Shown: positions 21,867 to 32,597, numbered from the stretch's first letter. The stretch: 64,000 nucleotides of DNA from Actinomycetospora soli (GCF_021026295.1 NZ_JAJNDA010000002.1:372001-436000), one strand, 5' to 3'. A program made the numbers and translations. Notes: generated from the sequence alone by a model not told the origin.

Positions 21867-23357
21867 TCACCGACGCGAGAGCCGCCGCACCGCCCGGCGG
21901 ACCGGGTTGCGCGTCGCACCCGCGCCCAGCACCCCCGCCGCGCCGTCCGCGATCAGCGACGCGACCGTCTCGGCCGCGTCGGCCCGGTTGGCGCCGATGC
22001 CGCCGGACGCACCGCGCTTGATCCACCCGACGACGTAGGTGGCCGGGCGGTCGGTCACTCGGCCCTCGACGTGCGGCACCCTGCCCGACGACGGGTCGAA
22101 GGGCAGCCCGGGCACGGCCCGGCCGCGGTGGCCGATCGCCCGGATCACCGCGCCGGCCTCGAGCAGGTCGCCGCCGACGAGACGGACGCCCTCCACGTGC
22201 CCGGAGCCCACGATCTCCTCGGGCGCGGCGTGGAAGCGCAGCACCACCCGCCGTCGGGAAGGGGAGGGCTCGGGCGCGGACGAGAGCAGCGGGACCTCGC
22301 GCAACAGGCTCGCGGTCTCCGTGGGGTCGGCCGCGGCGATCGACGCCGCCACCTGCGGGTCGTGGTCGTCGACGACCACCTCGAGGTCGTCGCGGCGCAG
22401 CAGCCCGAGCAGCTCGCCCCGGGTCCACGCCGCCTCGCGCGGACCGCGGCGGCCGAGCAGGACGACCTCGCGCACCGCGCTCCGGCGCAGCGCGGCCAGC
22501 GCCCCCGGAGCCACGCCGGCGAGCGCGTCGGGGTCGGCCGCCAGGACGCGCGCGATGTCGAGCGAGACGTTGCCGGTCCCGACCACGACGACGCGCGGGG
22601 CGGACAGGTCGACGGCGTCGGCCGGGATCTCGGGGTGGCCGTTGTACCAGCCGACGACCGTGGTCGAGGCGAGGTTGCCCGGCAGGTCCTCGCCGGGGAG
22701 GCCGAGGTCGCGGGACTCGGCGGCGCCGACCGCGTAGATCACCGCGTCGTACTGCCGGCCCAGGTCCTCCGCCGTGACGTCGCGCCCGACCTCGACGCCC
22801 AGGCGCATCCGCACCCGGTGGTGGTCGTGGTACCGGGCGAAGTGCTCGCCGATCCGCTTGGTCGAGGCGTGGTCGGGGGCGACGCCGAAGCGCACCAGCC
22901 CGCCCGGCTCGGTCAGCCGGTCGATGATCGTGACGTGGGCGGTCGTGTGCAGGAGCAGGTCCTCCACCGCGTACATCGCGGCCGGGCCGCTCCCCACCAC
23001 CGCGACGTCGAGCCGCGGGAAGTCCGCCGGCAGCACGCGGTCGAAGCGCACCGGGTCCCACGCGTGGAACAGCGGGGACCCGGCGAGCGCCGCCGGGGCC
23101 TCCCGTCCGGCGTAGTACTCGGCGTTGACCTCGGCGTACTCCCGCAGGGACCCGACCAGGTTCTCGACGGGGAACACCGCGTCGACCGGGCAGACCTCGG
23201 CGCACGCGCCGCAGTCGATGCAGGCCCGGGGGTCGACGAAGAGCATGTCGGTCGACCCGAAGTCCGGCTCGCCCGGCGCGGGGTGGATGCAGTTGACCGG
23301 GCAGGCGGAGACGCACGAGGCGTCGACACAGCACGACTGCGTGATCGCGAACGGCAC
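21867..23357 (-). CDS. Ferredoxin-NADP reductase with N-terminal 7Fe-type ferredoxin domain (FprB-like)
   Basis: 496 residues. The first ~70 carry a ferredoxin with a CCVDASCVSACPVNCIHP cluster motif and a second CIDCGACAEVCPVDAVFP motif, giving [3Fe-4S]/[4Fe-4S] sites. The rest is an adrenodoxin-reductase-like flavoprotein: VAVVGSGPAAMYAVEDLL (FAD), FGVAPDH, VVVVGTGNVSLDIARVL (NADPH) and VVGWIKRGASGGIGANRADA. The mycobacterial FprB has the same fused layout. It would pass electrons from NADPH to oxygenases. GTG at 23357 follows AGAGGTCACGCC and starts 11 bp after the diiron oxygenase stop, so it is very likely the redox partner of that enzyme and possibly of the P450 at 10565. Confidence 0.9.
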   Translation of the reverse strand: MPFAITQSCCVDASCVSACPVNCIHPAPGEPDFGSTDMLFVDPRACIDCGACAEVCPVDAVFPVENLVGSLREYAEVNAEYYAGREAPAALAGSPLFHAWDPVRFDRVLPADFPRLDVAVVGSGPAAMYAVEDLLLHTTAHVTIIDRLTEPGGLVRFGVAPDHASTKRIGEHFARYHDHHRVRMRLGVEVGRDVTAEDLGRQYDAVIYAVGAAESRDLGLPGEDLPGNLASTTVVGWYNGHPEIPADAVDLSAPRVVVVGTGNVSLDIARVLAADPDALAGVAPGALAALRRSAVREVVLLGRRGPREAAWTRGELLGLLRRDDLEVVVDDHDPQVAASIAAADPTETASLLREVPLLSSAPEPSPSRRRVVLRFHAAPEEIVGSGHVEGVRLVGGDLLEAGAVIRAIGHRGRAVPGLPFDPSSGRVPHVEGRVTDRPATYVVGWIKRGASGGIGANRADAAETVASLIADGAAGVLGAGATRNPVRRAVRRLSRR

Positions 23358-23368
23358 GGCGTGACCTC

Positions 23369-24274
23369 TTACAGGATGTGCGCGGCGCGGTAGATCGCCC
23401 GCGCCGGACGGGTCAGCAGGCCGACCGAACCGAGGAACTCCATCAGCTCCGCGCAGCTCGAGCGCAGCATCGCGCGGTGGTGCTGGTTGGCCTTCGCCTC
23501 GCGCAGCGCCCGCTTCGGGTCGAGGCCGGCGTTCTCGTAGACCTTCCGGCTCCACATGCTCGTGACGATGAAGTAGGCCGCGAACGCGACGAGGAGGGCC
23601 TGGGCCCGACGACGGACCGGGCCGACGCCCTCGAGCCGCTCCCGGGTCTCCTCGCGGGCGAAGCGCATGTGCCGCGCCTCCTCGACCACGTGGATGTTGT
23701 TGATCGTCCGCGCGAACGGGGCGACGCGGTCGTCGCGCATCCAGTCGCGCTGCATGACGTCGAGGACCTCCTCGGCGACCAGGATCGACGCGTACGCGGC
23801 CTCGCCGGTGGCCACGGCCTTGAACACGCGGCCGCCCTCGATCACGTGGCGGGCCGGCCGGTAGGCGGGCGCCCCGAGCTTCTGGGCGCCGCGGGCGAAC
23901 ATGATCGAGTGCCGGCACTCGTCGGCGATCTCGGTCAGCGCCCACTGGAACGCCGGGTCCGTCGGGTCCTTCGCGTAGAAGTCCCGGATGACCATCTGCT
24001 GCAGGATCATCTCGAACCAGATGCCGGTGCTGGCGACCGACGCGGCCTCCTGCCGGGTCAGCGCCGCGCGCTGCTCCTCGGTCATCTCGTCCCAGTAGGA
24101 CGTGCCGTAGAGCGTGCTCCACTCCGGGCTGCAGCCGTGGTGGGCGGGGTCGAGCGGGGTCTCCCAGTCGACCTCGGCCAGCGGGTCGTAGGAGAGCTCC
24201 CCGGCCGACCGGAGCAGCCGTTCCGCGACGTCGTCCCGCCGCCCGGTGCTCGGGGTGTTCTCGACGGTGGTCAT
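23369..24274 (-). CDS. AurF-type diiron oxygenase
   Basis: 301 residues. The carboxylate/histidine metal ligands of the AurF (p-aminobenzoate N-oxygenase) family are placed in four helices: TRQEAASVASTGIWFE, LTEIADECRHSIMFARG, LVAEEVLDVMQRDWM and NIHVVEEARHMRFAREE. The family oxygenates amines or lipids; in mycobacteria and relatives such genes sit with an FprB-like reductase, as here. ATG at 24274 has GGAGGAG about 9 nt upstream. Repeated GGTAA/TTACC motifs in the promoter suggest control by a TetR-like repressor. Confidence 0.85.
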   Translation of the reverse strand: MTTVENTPSTGRRDDVAERLLRSAGELSYDPLAEVDWETPLDPAHHGCSPEWSTLYGTSYWDEMTEEQRAALTRQEAASVASTGIWFEMILQQMVIRDFYAKDPTDPAFQWALTEIADECRHSIMFARGAQKLGAPAYRPARHVIEGGRVFKAVATGEAAYASILVAEEVLDVMQRDWMRDDRVAPFARTINNIHVVEEARHMRFAREETRERLEGVGPVRRRAQALLVAFAAYFIVTSMWSRKVYENAGLDPKRALREAKANQHHRAMLRSSCAELMEFLGSVGLLTRPARAIYRAAHIL

Positions 24275-24305
24275 GGTGCTGAACTCCTCCGTACCGACGG
24301 TCACT

Positions 24306-24336
24306 GTTACCTGCGGTTACCCGTACCAACGGTAAC
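24306..24336. promoter_or_regulatory. Clustered TTACC/GGTAA motifs upstream of the diiron oxygenase
   Basis: GTTACC at 24306-24311, GTTACC at 24316-24321 and GGTAAC at 24331-24336 lie within 62 bp of the oxygenase start. The last two form a TTACC-N9-GGTAA dyad. Similar motifs occur before the FadE5-like gene (32598-32627). Confidence 0.4.
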
Positions 24337-24451
24337 TGATACACGGTGTCCGTCGACCCGCGACTGTCTCCGCCGTCACACCCGCGACACGCCGATCGCC
24401 GTTTCTCGCGACGTATCGGACCTGATCTAGAGAGCGCCATACGCTCCGAGC

Positions 24452-25642
24452 GTGGATCCGGTGCGCAACCCGTTCGCCCCCGGCGCCGGACAGCGCCCGC
24501 CCGAGCTCGCCGGCCGCGACCGCGAGCTGCACGCCTTCGACGTCGTGCTCGAGCGCGTCGCCCGCGGCCGGCCCGAGCGCAGCCTCGTGCTCACCGGGCT
24601 GCGCGGGGTCGGAAAGACCGTGCTGCTCGGGGAGCTGCGCTCGATGGCGGTCCGGGCAGGCTGGGGCGCGGGGAAGATCGAGGCACGCCCGGACGCGGAC
24701 CTGCGGCGCCCGTTGTCCGCGGCGCTGCACCGCGCGGTCCGCGACCTCGCGGTCCGCCACCGGGCCCCGGACCGGGTCGAGGAGACGCTCGGCGTCCTGA
24801 AGGCCTTCGCGCTCCGGGCCACGCCGTCCGACGCCAAGCTCAAGGACCGCTGGCAGCCCGGCATCGACGCGCCGGTCCTGTCCGGGCGCGCCGACTCGGG
24901 GGACATCGAGATCGACCTCGTCGAGCTGTTCGGCGTGGTGGCGGAGCTCGCCGCGGACGTCGGCGTCGGGGTCGCCCTGCTCATCGACGAGATGCAGGAC
25001 CTGCAGCTCGACGACATCTCGGCCCTGTGCGCCGCCTGCCACGAGCTCTCGCAGTCCGGGGCGCCGCTCGTCGTCGTCGGGGCGGGCCTGCCGCACCTGC
25101 CCGCCGTGCTGTCCGCTTCGAAGTCCTACTCCGAGCGCCTGTTCCGCTACGTGCGGATCGGCCAGCTCGACCGCGCGGACGCCGACTTCGCGCTCACCGC
25201 GCCCGCGAAGCGCGAGGACGCCGAGCTCACCCCGGCCGCGCTCGACGCGCTGTACGAGGTCTCCGGCGGCTACCCCTACTTCGTCCAGGCCTACGGCAAG
25301 GCCGCCTGGGACGCGGCGGTGCAGAGCCCGATCGACGCCGACGACGTCCGGGTCGCCGCGCCCGACGCCGGCGCGGAGCTCGCCGTCGGCTTCTTCGGCT
25401 CGCGCTACGAGCGCGCGACCCCCGCCGAGCGCGAGTACCTGCAGGGCATGGCCGAGCTCGCCGAGGGCCGGGACGAGGCGGTGCAGACCTCGAAGCTCGC
25501 GGCGCACCTGGGCAAGCGCGCCTCCTCGCTCTCCCCGGCCCGCGACAGCCTGCTGCGCAAGGGCCTCGTCTTCTCCGCCGAGCGCGGGTGGATCGCGTTC
25601 ACCGTGCCCCACTTCGGCCGGTTCCTCCTGGGCCGCGACTGA
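24452..25642 (+). CDS. AAA-type ATPase of unknown role
   Basis: 396 residues, soluble. Walker A is LTGLRGVGKTVLLGEL (about residues 46-61) and Walker B VALLIDEMQDLQ (about 176-187), followed by a sensor-like VVVGAGLP and a C-terminal winged-helix-like part (SKLAAHLGKRASSLSPARDS, ending FTVPHFGRFLLGRD). This is the Orc1/Cdc6-like 'ATP-binding protein' type seen across actinobacteria, often as a lone gene. No nuclease, protease or TPR domain is attached. GTG at 24452 is used. It diverges from the oxygenase operon and ends before a large foldback at 25694-25783. Confidence 0.82.
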   Translation: MDPVRNPFAPGAGQRPPELAGRDRELHAFDVVLERVARGRPERSLVLTGLRGVGKTVLLGELRSMAVRAGWGAGKIEARPDADLRRPLSAALHRAVRDLAVRHRAPDRVEETLGVLKAFALRATPSDAKLKDRWQPGIDAPVLSGRADSGDIEIDLVELFGVVAELAADVGVGVALLIDEMQDLQLDDISALCAACHELSQSGAPLVVVGAGLPHLPAVLSASKSYSERLFRYVRIGQLDRADADFALTAPAKREDAELTPAALDALYEVSGGYPYFVQAYGKAAWDAAVQSPIDADDVRVAAPDAGAELAVGFFGSRYERATPAEREYLQGMAELAEGRDEAVQTSKLAAHLGKRASSLSPARDSLLRKGLVFSAERGWIAFTVPHFGRFLLGRD

Positions 25643-25693
25643 GCCCGTCGCTGCTCCGGACGAGTGAACCTGCCGGGGGCGGTAACGAACGAC

Positions 25694-25783
25694 GGGGCCC
25701 GGACGACACCCCTCACGAGCCCCGTGGCGCTGCCGGACCCCCGACCTGGCAGGGCCACGGGGCTGCTTCGTGTCCGGGCCCGG
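25694..25783 (+). terminator. Long imperfect foldback, probable terminator
   Basis: Inner arms 25718-25734 and 25748-25764 pair at 16 of 17 positions. Outer arms (GGGCCCGGAC at 25695-25704 against 25770-25783) pair again after a small bulge, giving a ~90-nt two-part hairpin. It follows the ATPase gene and precedes the GroES-like gene in the same direction. It may terminate the former or be a structured leader for the latter. Confidence 0.5.
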
Positions 25784-25858
25784 GAACACCGCCGCGACAC
25801 GCTCGGGAGCGCCCGCCCACCCGGGGGTGCGATACCGACCTCCCCGTACGATTCGCGC

Positions 25859-26185
25859 GTGTCGGACTCCCGGCTGGAAATCCAGATGCTGCACGACCGC
25901 GTGCTCGTCGCCCCCTCGGCCGCCGAGGGTGAGCGCCGCAGCACCGGCGGCATCGTCATCCCCGCGACGGCGTCGGTGTCGAAGCGGCTGAGCTGGGGGG
26001 ACGTGTACGGGACCGGGAACCACGTGCGGACCGTCAAGGTCGGCGACCGGGTCCTGTACGGGCCGGACGACCACGCCGAGGTGGAGGTCGACGGCCGGGC
26101 GTTCGTGGTGATGCGCGAACGCGACGTGCACGCCGTGGCCAGCGAGAACATCGAGCCGACCAGCGGGACGGGGCTCTACCTGTGA
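25859..26185 (+). CDS. GroES-like co-chaperonin-family protein
   Basis: 108 residues. The Cpn10 beta-barrel pattern is seen in QMLHDRVLVAPSAAEGERRS followed by TGGIVIPATA, and in KVGDRVLYGPDDHAEVEVDGR and FVVMRERDVHAV. It is slightly longer than GroES at the C-terminus and lacks a clear mobile loop with the hydrophobic tripeptide used to bind GroEL, so it is probably a divergent paralogue rather than the main co-chaperonin. No groEL is nearby. Its stop overlaps the VanW gene start by 4 bp, which is unexpected company. GTG at 25859 is used. Confidence 0.75.
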   Translation: MSDSRLEIQMLHDRVLVAPSAAEGERRSTGGIVIPATASVSKRLSWGDVYGTGNHVRTVKVGDRVLYGPDDHAEVEVDGRAFVVMRERDVHAVASENIEPTSGTGLYL

Positions 26186-28179
26186 CGACACCTTCACCGG
26201 ACTCCCCGGGGGACACCCGCCTCGAGTCGACGGGCGGCGACGGACCCGGGCCCGACGCCGAGGCGACGCGCGCGATGTCGGCCGAGCCGGGTCCGCCGGC
26301 CGGGCCGCCGTCGGCCTACGACCCCGACGCCGAGGCGACGGTCCAGATCCCGCCGGTCGCCGGGCCGCCCGGGGAGGGCGCTCCCGACGGAGCGAGCGAG
26401 CACGCCGACGGGGGGTCGAGCCGGTCCCGCCGCACGCTCCTCGTCGCGGGGGCGGCGGTCGTCGGACTGCTCGCGGTCCTCTACGTCGGCGACCTGCTGA
26501 TCTCCGCCACGAACGTGCCGCGCGGCGTCACCGTCGCGGGCGTCGAGATCGGCGGCATGAACCGGCTGGCCGCCCAGGAGGCGCTCCGCACGGAGCTCGG
26601 CCCGCGCGTCTCCCGCCCCATCACCCTCGTCGCGGGCGGGGGCCCCGAGGCCCGCACCACGACGATCGACCCGCGCGCCGCCGGACTCGACCTCGACGTC
26701 GCCGCGACCATCGACGAGGCCGGCGAGCAGCCGCTCAACCCCTTCACGCGCCTGTCGTCGTTCTTCGCCGACCGCGAGATCGCGCCGATCAGCAAGGGCA
26801 ACCCGGTCGCGATCGGGCAGGCCGTCGACGCCGCCCGCCCGCAGCTGGACCGGCCGTCGGTCGAGGGCACGATCCGCTTCGAGGGCGACCGGCCGGTGCC
26901 GGTGCCCTCGGTGCCGGGCGCGATCGTCGACAGCCGCACCGCCCCCGACGTCGTGTTCGCGCACTGGCTCGACTCGGCCCCGGTCGGCCTCCCGGTCACC
27001 GAGCAGCCGGTCACGGTCACCCAGGACGGGATCGACACCGCGCTGCGCGAGGTGGCCACCCCCGCCGTCGCCGGCCCCGCCTACGTGGTGGGCGACGCGA
27101 AGAACGCGACGCTCTCGCCCGAGGAGATCGGGTCGTTCCTGAAGTTCGACCCGGACGGCTCCGGCGGGCTCACCCCGCGCGTGGACGTCCCGGCCGCCGA
27201 GCGGGTGGCCGAGCGCGACCTCGCCTCGACCGAGGCCGAGCCCAAGGACGCCACCTTCGCCTTCGAGGGCGCCGGCGCCACCGTCGTCCCCGCCGTCACC
27301 GGCCGCACCATCGACTACGGGAAGACCTTCGAGGGCCTCGTGGAGGCGCTCGGCCGGCCCGCGGACGCGACCCCGCCGACCACCTTCACCCCGCCGCCGG
27401 TGCCGCCGGGCGCGACGCCCGCCCCGCCGCCGCCCGCGAGCGGCCGCGCGGTGAACGCGGTGTACACGACGACGCCGCCGAAGGTCACCACCGAGGCGCT
27501 GCAGGCCCTCGGCCCGGCCACCGTCATCGGCGAGTTCCAGACCAACGGCTTCGCCGCCGACTCGGGGCAGAACATCAAGCGCGTCGCCGAGATCGTCAAC
27601 GGCGCCACCGTGAAGCCCGGCGAGACGTTCAGCCTCAACGGCTTCACCGGCCCCCGCGACGCCAGCCAGGGCTTCGTCGAGGCGGGCATCATCGACGACG
27701 GCGTGCCCGGGCGCGGCATCGGCGGCGGCATCTCGCAGTTCGCGACGACGCTGTACAACGCCTCGTACTTCGCCGGCCTGCAGCAGGTCGAGCACAAGGA
27801 GCACAGCTACTACATCAGCCGCTACCCGGCCGGTCGCGAGGCGACGGTGTTCGAGGGCGCGATCGACCTGAAGTTCCGCAACGACGGTGACACCCCGGTG
27901 CTCATCCGGACGCAGTGGACCCCGTCGTCGATCAAGGTCCAGATCTACGGGCAGAAGCGGTACGACGTGACGTCGCAGACCGGCCCGCGCACCAACCCGG
28001 TGGCGCCCGGCACCCGCGACCTCTCCGACAACCCCCGGTGCAAGCCGTCCAAGGGCGTCGGCGGCTTCACCATCACCGACACCCGGGTCCTCAAGGACGT
28101 CCGCACCGGCCAGACGAAGTCCGAGCCGCGCACCGTCCGCTACAACCCGGAGCCCGAGATCACCTGCGGCGGCGGGTGA
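26182..28179 (+). CDS. VanW-family envelope protein with YoaR-type domains
   Basis: 665 residues. A disordered acidic N-terminus (1-75) precedes one membrane helix (about 84-106), so the bulk is outside the cell. Next come two peptidoglycan-binding_4/YoaR-like domains (about 110-400, GVTVAGVEIGGMNRLAAQEA being typical), a Pro-rich linker near 400-425, and the VanW domain (about 450-600) with RVAEIVNGATVKPGETFSLN, GIGGGISQFATTLYNASYFAG and EHSYYISRYPAGREATV. Four Cys lie only in the last 60 residues or signal region. VanW function is unknown, but the layout points to cell-wall binding. It is coupled by GTGA overlaps on both sides. Confidence 0.88.
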   Translation: MTTPSPDSPGDTRLESTGGDGPGPDAEATRAMSAEPGPPAGPPSAYDPDAEATVQIPPVAGPPGEGAPDGASEHADGGSSRSRRTLLVAGAAVVGLLAVLYVGDLLISATNVPRGVTVAGVEIGGMNRLAAQEALRTELGPRVSRPITLVAGGGPEARTTTIDPRAAGLDLDVAATIDEAGEQPLNPFTRLSSFFADREIAPISKGNPVAIGQAVDAARPQLDRPSVEGTIRFEGDRPVPVPSVPGAIVDSRTAPDVVFAHWLDSAPVGLPVTEQPVTVTQDGIDTALREVATPAVAGPAYVVGDAKNATLSPEEIGSFLKFDPDGSGGLTPRVDVPAAERVAERDLASTEAEPKDATFAFEGAGATVVPAVTGRTIDYGKTFEGLVEALGRPADATPPTTFTPPPVPPGATPAPPPPASGRAVNAVYTTTPPKVTTEALQALGPATVIGEFQTNGFAADSGQNIKRVAEIVNGATVKPGETFSLNGFTGPRDASQGFVEAGIIDDGVPGRGIGGGISQFATTLYNASYFAGLQQVEHKEHSYYISRYPAGREATVFEGAIDLKFRNDGDTPVLIRTQWTPSSIKVQIYGQKRYDVTSQTGPRTNPVAPGTRDLSDNPRCKPSKGVGGFTITDTRVLKDVRTGQTKSEPRTVRYNPEPEITCGGG

Positions 28180-29060
28180 GCACCGGAACGTCCGGGGACG
28201 GCGCGGAGGGCGGGGCGGACCGCGCCGCCCGCGAGGTCCGGGGCGCCCTGGAGGGGCTCGGCCGCAGCGGGGAGGGCGAGGCCCCGGCGCGCGGCATCGA
28301 GCTCCTCGGTCGCGTCGGGCTGGTCGCCTACGGGGTCGTCCACCTGCTCGTCGGCGGGATCGCGGTGCAGATCGCGCTGTCCGGCGGCGGGCAGGCCGAC
28401 CAGCAGGGGGCGCTGGGCGCGATCGCGGCGGAGCCGTTCGGCGTCGTCGTGATCGTGGTGATCGTCCTGGGGCTGCTCGCCTTCGGCGTCTGGCAGGGCC
28501 TGGCGGCCCTCACCGGGTTCCGGTGGGCGAGCGGGTGGGACCGCGCCCAGAAGCGGATCGGCAGCGGGGCCCGCGCCCTGGCGGTCCTCGGGGTGGCCGT
28601 CCTCGGGGTGCGGCTGCTCGTCACCGGGTCGTCCGGCTCGTCCACCGGCGGCTCGCAGCAGGCGACCGCCGGGGTGCTCGCGCTGCCCGGCGGCCGGCTG
28701 CTCATCGGCGTGGCCGCACTCGTCGTGCTGATCGCCGCGGGCGCCACGGCCTGGACCGGCGTCCGGCGCGACTTCCTGGAGGAGCTCGACCGCTCCCGCC
28801 TCCCGTCCTGGGCGCGGAGCGCGATGGTGCCCCTCGGGGTGGCCGGGCACGTGCTCCGGGCGGTCGCGTTCGGGGTGATGGCGGTGCTGTTCGCCCTCGC
28901 GGCGCTCACCGCCGACCCCCGTCGGGCCGGCGGCCTCGACGCCGCGCTCAAGACCCTCGCGGGGCAGCCGTTCGGCGTGTTCCTGCTGCTCGCCGTGGCG
29001 CTGGGCTTCGTGGCCTTCGGCCTCTACCTGTTCGCGGAGGCCCGGGCGCGCCGGGTGTAG
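28176..29060 (+). CDS. DUF1206 membrane protein
   Basis: 294 residues with six membrane helices arranged as three repeats of about 75 residues, each beginning with an R-x-G-x2-ARG/VAYGVVHLLVG-like segment: LLGRVGLVAYGVVHLLVGGI, AQKRIGSGARALAVLGVAVL and MVPLGVAGHVLRAVAFGVMA. This triplication defines DUF1206, an integral membrane family of unknown function common in actinobacteria. GTG at 28176 overlaps the VanW stop by 4 bp, completing a coupled three-gene operon (GroES-like, VanW, DUF1206). It ends at a shared-frame terminator. Confidence 0.85.
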   Translation: MSTGTSGDGAEGGADRAAREVRGALEGLGRSGEGEAPARGIELLGRVGLVAYGVVHLLVGGIAVQIALSGGGQADQQGALGAIAAEPFGVVVIVVIVLGLLAFGVWQGLAALTGFRWASGWDRAQKRIGSGARALAVLGVAVLGVRLLVTGSSGSSTGGSQQATAGVLALPGGRLLIGVAALVVLIAAGATAWTGVRRDFLEELDRSRLPSWARSAMVPLGVAGHVLRAVAFGVMAVLFALAALTADPRRAGGLDAALKTLAGQPFGVFLLLAVALGFVAFGLYLFAEARARRV

Positions 29061-29115
29061 GTGGCCTGCGGCCGTGTGAGCACTTTCGGTCGCCATAGCG
29101 ACCGAAAGTGCTCAC
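29061..29115. terminator. Bidirectional terminator of the GTGAGCAC type
   Basis: An 18-bp perfect stem (left 29076-29093, loop CATA, right 29098-29115) is preceded by the conserved head GTGGCCTGCGGCCGTGTGA (29061-29079). The same 19-nt head occurs at 39846-39864 before a different stem. It lies between the convergent DUF1206 and argG genes. Confidence 0.85.
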
Positions 29116-29122
29116 GTGGACG

Positions 29123-30577
<1,455 letters not shown>

Positions 30578-30593
30578 TCACCCGCCCCGAACA

Positions 30594-30644
30594 GCAGGAA
30601 AGCGTCGTTGCTGTCATCCGGAGACAGCAACGACGCTTTCCTGC
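30594..30644 (-). terminator. Perfect 22-bp hairpin terminator (contains 26-nt repeat copy 2)
   Basis: Arms 30594-30615 and 30623-30644 are exactly complementary with a 7-nt loop. It ends 16 nt before the stop of the acyl-CoA dehydrogenase gene on the minus strand. The left arm plus the first loop bases are identical to 18403-18428. Confidence 0.88.
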
Positions 30645-30660
30645 CGCAGGGCGGGGTCGA

Positions 30661-32520
30661 TCAGAACGAGGCGACGTCCAGATCCATCAGGGCGTTGTCG
30701 GCGCCCTCGACGATCGCGCGGCGCGCGGTCAGCTCGGGCAGCACGCTCTTCGCGAAGAAGTGCGCGACGGCGATCTTGCCCTCGTAGAACGCGGTGTCCT
30801 TGGCCGAGGCGCCGCGGTCGAGCGCGCCGATGGCCACCTCGGCGCCGCGCAGCAGCAGGTAGCCGATGAGCATGTCGCCGACCGAGAGCAGGAAGCGGAC
30901 CGCGTGCTGGCCGACCTTGTAGAGGTTGCGGACGTCCTCCTGCGAGGAGGTCAGGTAGCCGACCATCGAGCCGAGCATCGCCTGCACGTCGGCGAGCGCG
31001 GTCGCGAGCAGCGCCCGGTCCTCCTTGAGCCGGCCGTTGCCGGCCTCGGACTCCAGGAACGTCTGGACGAGGCCGGCCACGTGCACCAGTGCCTGGCCGT
31101 TGTCCTTGACGATCTTGCGGAAGAAGAAGTCCTGCGACTGGATCGCCGTGGTGCCCTCGTACAGCGAGTCGATCTTGGCGTCGCGGATGTACTGCTCGAT
31201 GGGGTAGTCCTGCAGGTAGCCGGACCCGCCCAGGGTCTGCAGCGACCCGATCAGCTGCTCGGAGGCGCGCTCCGAGCCGACGCCCTTGACGATGGGCAGC
31301 AGCAGGTCGTTGACCTTCTCCGCGAGCGCGACGTCCTCGGCGCTGACCGATCCGGACTCGGCGTCGGGGGCCGACCCGAGGCGCACGGTGTCCTGGTAGG
31401 TCGCAGTGAACGCGTACACGGCACGCAGGCCCTCGGCGTACGCCTTCTGCAGCATGAGGCTGCGGCGGACGTCCGGGTGTGCGGTGATCGGCACGCGCGG
31501 CGCGGTCTTGTTCGTCTGCTGGGTGAGGTCGGCGCCCTGGATGCGCTCCTTGGCGTACTCGAGGGCGTTGAGGTAGCCGGTCGAGAGGGTGCCGATGGCC
31601 TTGGTCCCGACCATCATCCGGGCGTACTCGATGACCTGGAACATCTGCGCGATGCCGTCGTGGACGTCGCCGAGCAGGTAGCCGACCGCCGGCGTGCCGT
31701 GGGCGCCGAAGGTGAGCTCGCAGGTGGCCGACGCGTTCAGGCCCATCTTGTGCTCGACGTTCGTCACGAAGGCGCCGTTGCGCTCGCCCGGCTCGCCGGT
31801 CTGCGGGTCGAAGTGGAACTTCGGCACGAGGAAGAGCGAGAGGCCCTTCGTGCCCGGCTTCGCGCCCTCGGGGCGGGCCAGCACGAGGTGGAGGACGTTC
31901 TCGACGAGGTCGTCGGAGTCGGCCGAGGTGATGAAGCGCTTCACGCCCTCGATCGACCACGTGCCGTCGCCGTTGTCGCGGGCCTTGGTGCGGCCGGCGC
32001 CGACGTCGGAGCCGGCGTCCGGCTCGGTGAGCACCATCGAGGCGCTCCAGCCGCGGTCGACCATGACCTGCGCCCAGTGCTTCTGCTGCTCGGTGCCGTT
32101 GCGGTAGATGACCGAGGCGAAGTTCGGGCCGGTCATGTACATGAAGACCGGCGCGTTGGCGCCCAGGATCATCTCGGCCGCCGACCACTGGATCGACGGG
32201 GGCACGCCCATGCCGCCGATCGCGTTGTCGGCCGACAGGCGCCACCACTCGGCGTCCCACATCGCGCGGTAGGACCGCTTGATGCCCTCGTCGAGGTGGG
32301 CGGTGTGGGTCTGCGGGTCGAAGCGGACCGGGTTGCGGTCACCGGACTCGTAGGACTCCGCGAGCGGCCCCTCGGCCAGCGCGGCGGCCTCGTGGAGGAG
32401 CGCGCGGGCGGTCTCCTCGTCGGTCTCCGCGAACGGACCCTGCCCGAACCGGTCCTGCACGCGCAGGAGCTCGAACAGCGTGAACTCGATGTCGCGGACG
32501 TTGGCCTTGTAGTGGCTCAT
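30661..32520 (-). CDS. FadE5-like acyl-CoA dehydrogenase
   Basis: 619 residues, the long acyl-CoA dehydrogenase type with a C-terminal extra helical domain. The start [19 protein letters not shown] is characteristic of this branch. Motifs include [18 protein letters not shown], the long insert [40 protein letters not shown] and the catalytic Glu in [19 protein letters not shown]. The mycobacterial homologue FadE5 (about 611 residues) oxidises long- and medium-chain acyl-CoAs. ATG at 32520 is preferred over longer open frame. The GGTAA/TTACC motifs upstream resemble those before the diiron oxygenase, so the two may share a regulator. Confidence 0.9.
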   Translation of the reverse strand: MSHYKANVRDIEFTLFELLRVQDRFGQGPFAETDEETARALLHEAAALAEGPLAESYESGDRNPVRFDPQTHTAHLDEGIKRSYRAMWDAEWWRLSADNAIGGMGVPPSIQWSAAEMILGANAPVFMYMTGPNFASVIYRNGTEQQKHWAQVMVDRGWSASMVLTEPDAGSDVGAGRTKARDNGDGTWSIEGVKRFITSADSDDLVENVLHLVLARPEGAKPGTKGLSLFLVPKFHFDPQTGEPGERNGAFVTNVEHKMGLNASATCELTFGAHGTPAVGYLLGDVHDGIAQMFQVIEYARMMVGTKAIGTLSTGYLNALEYAKERIQGADLTQQTNKTAPRVPITAHPDVRRSLMLQKAYAEGLRAVYAFTATYQDTVRLGSAPDAESGSVSAEDVALAEKVNDLLLPIVKGVGSERASEQLIGSLQTLGGSGYLQDYPIEQYIRDAKIDSLYEGTTAIQSQDFFFRKIVKDNGQALVHVAGLVQTFLESEAGNGRLKEDRALLATALADVQAMLGSMVGYLTSSQEDVRNLYKVGQHAVRFLLSVGDMLIGYLLLRGAEVAIGALDRGASAKDTAFYEGKIAVAHFFAKSVLPELTARRAIVEGADNALMDLDVASF

Positions 32521-32597
32521 GACGTGGCTGCTCCGTGCTCCGTCGAGAAGGCCCGTCGTGGGGTGACGCGGCGGGCTCGAGCCGGTCCGTACCGGCG

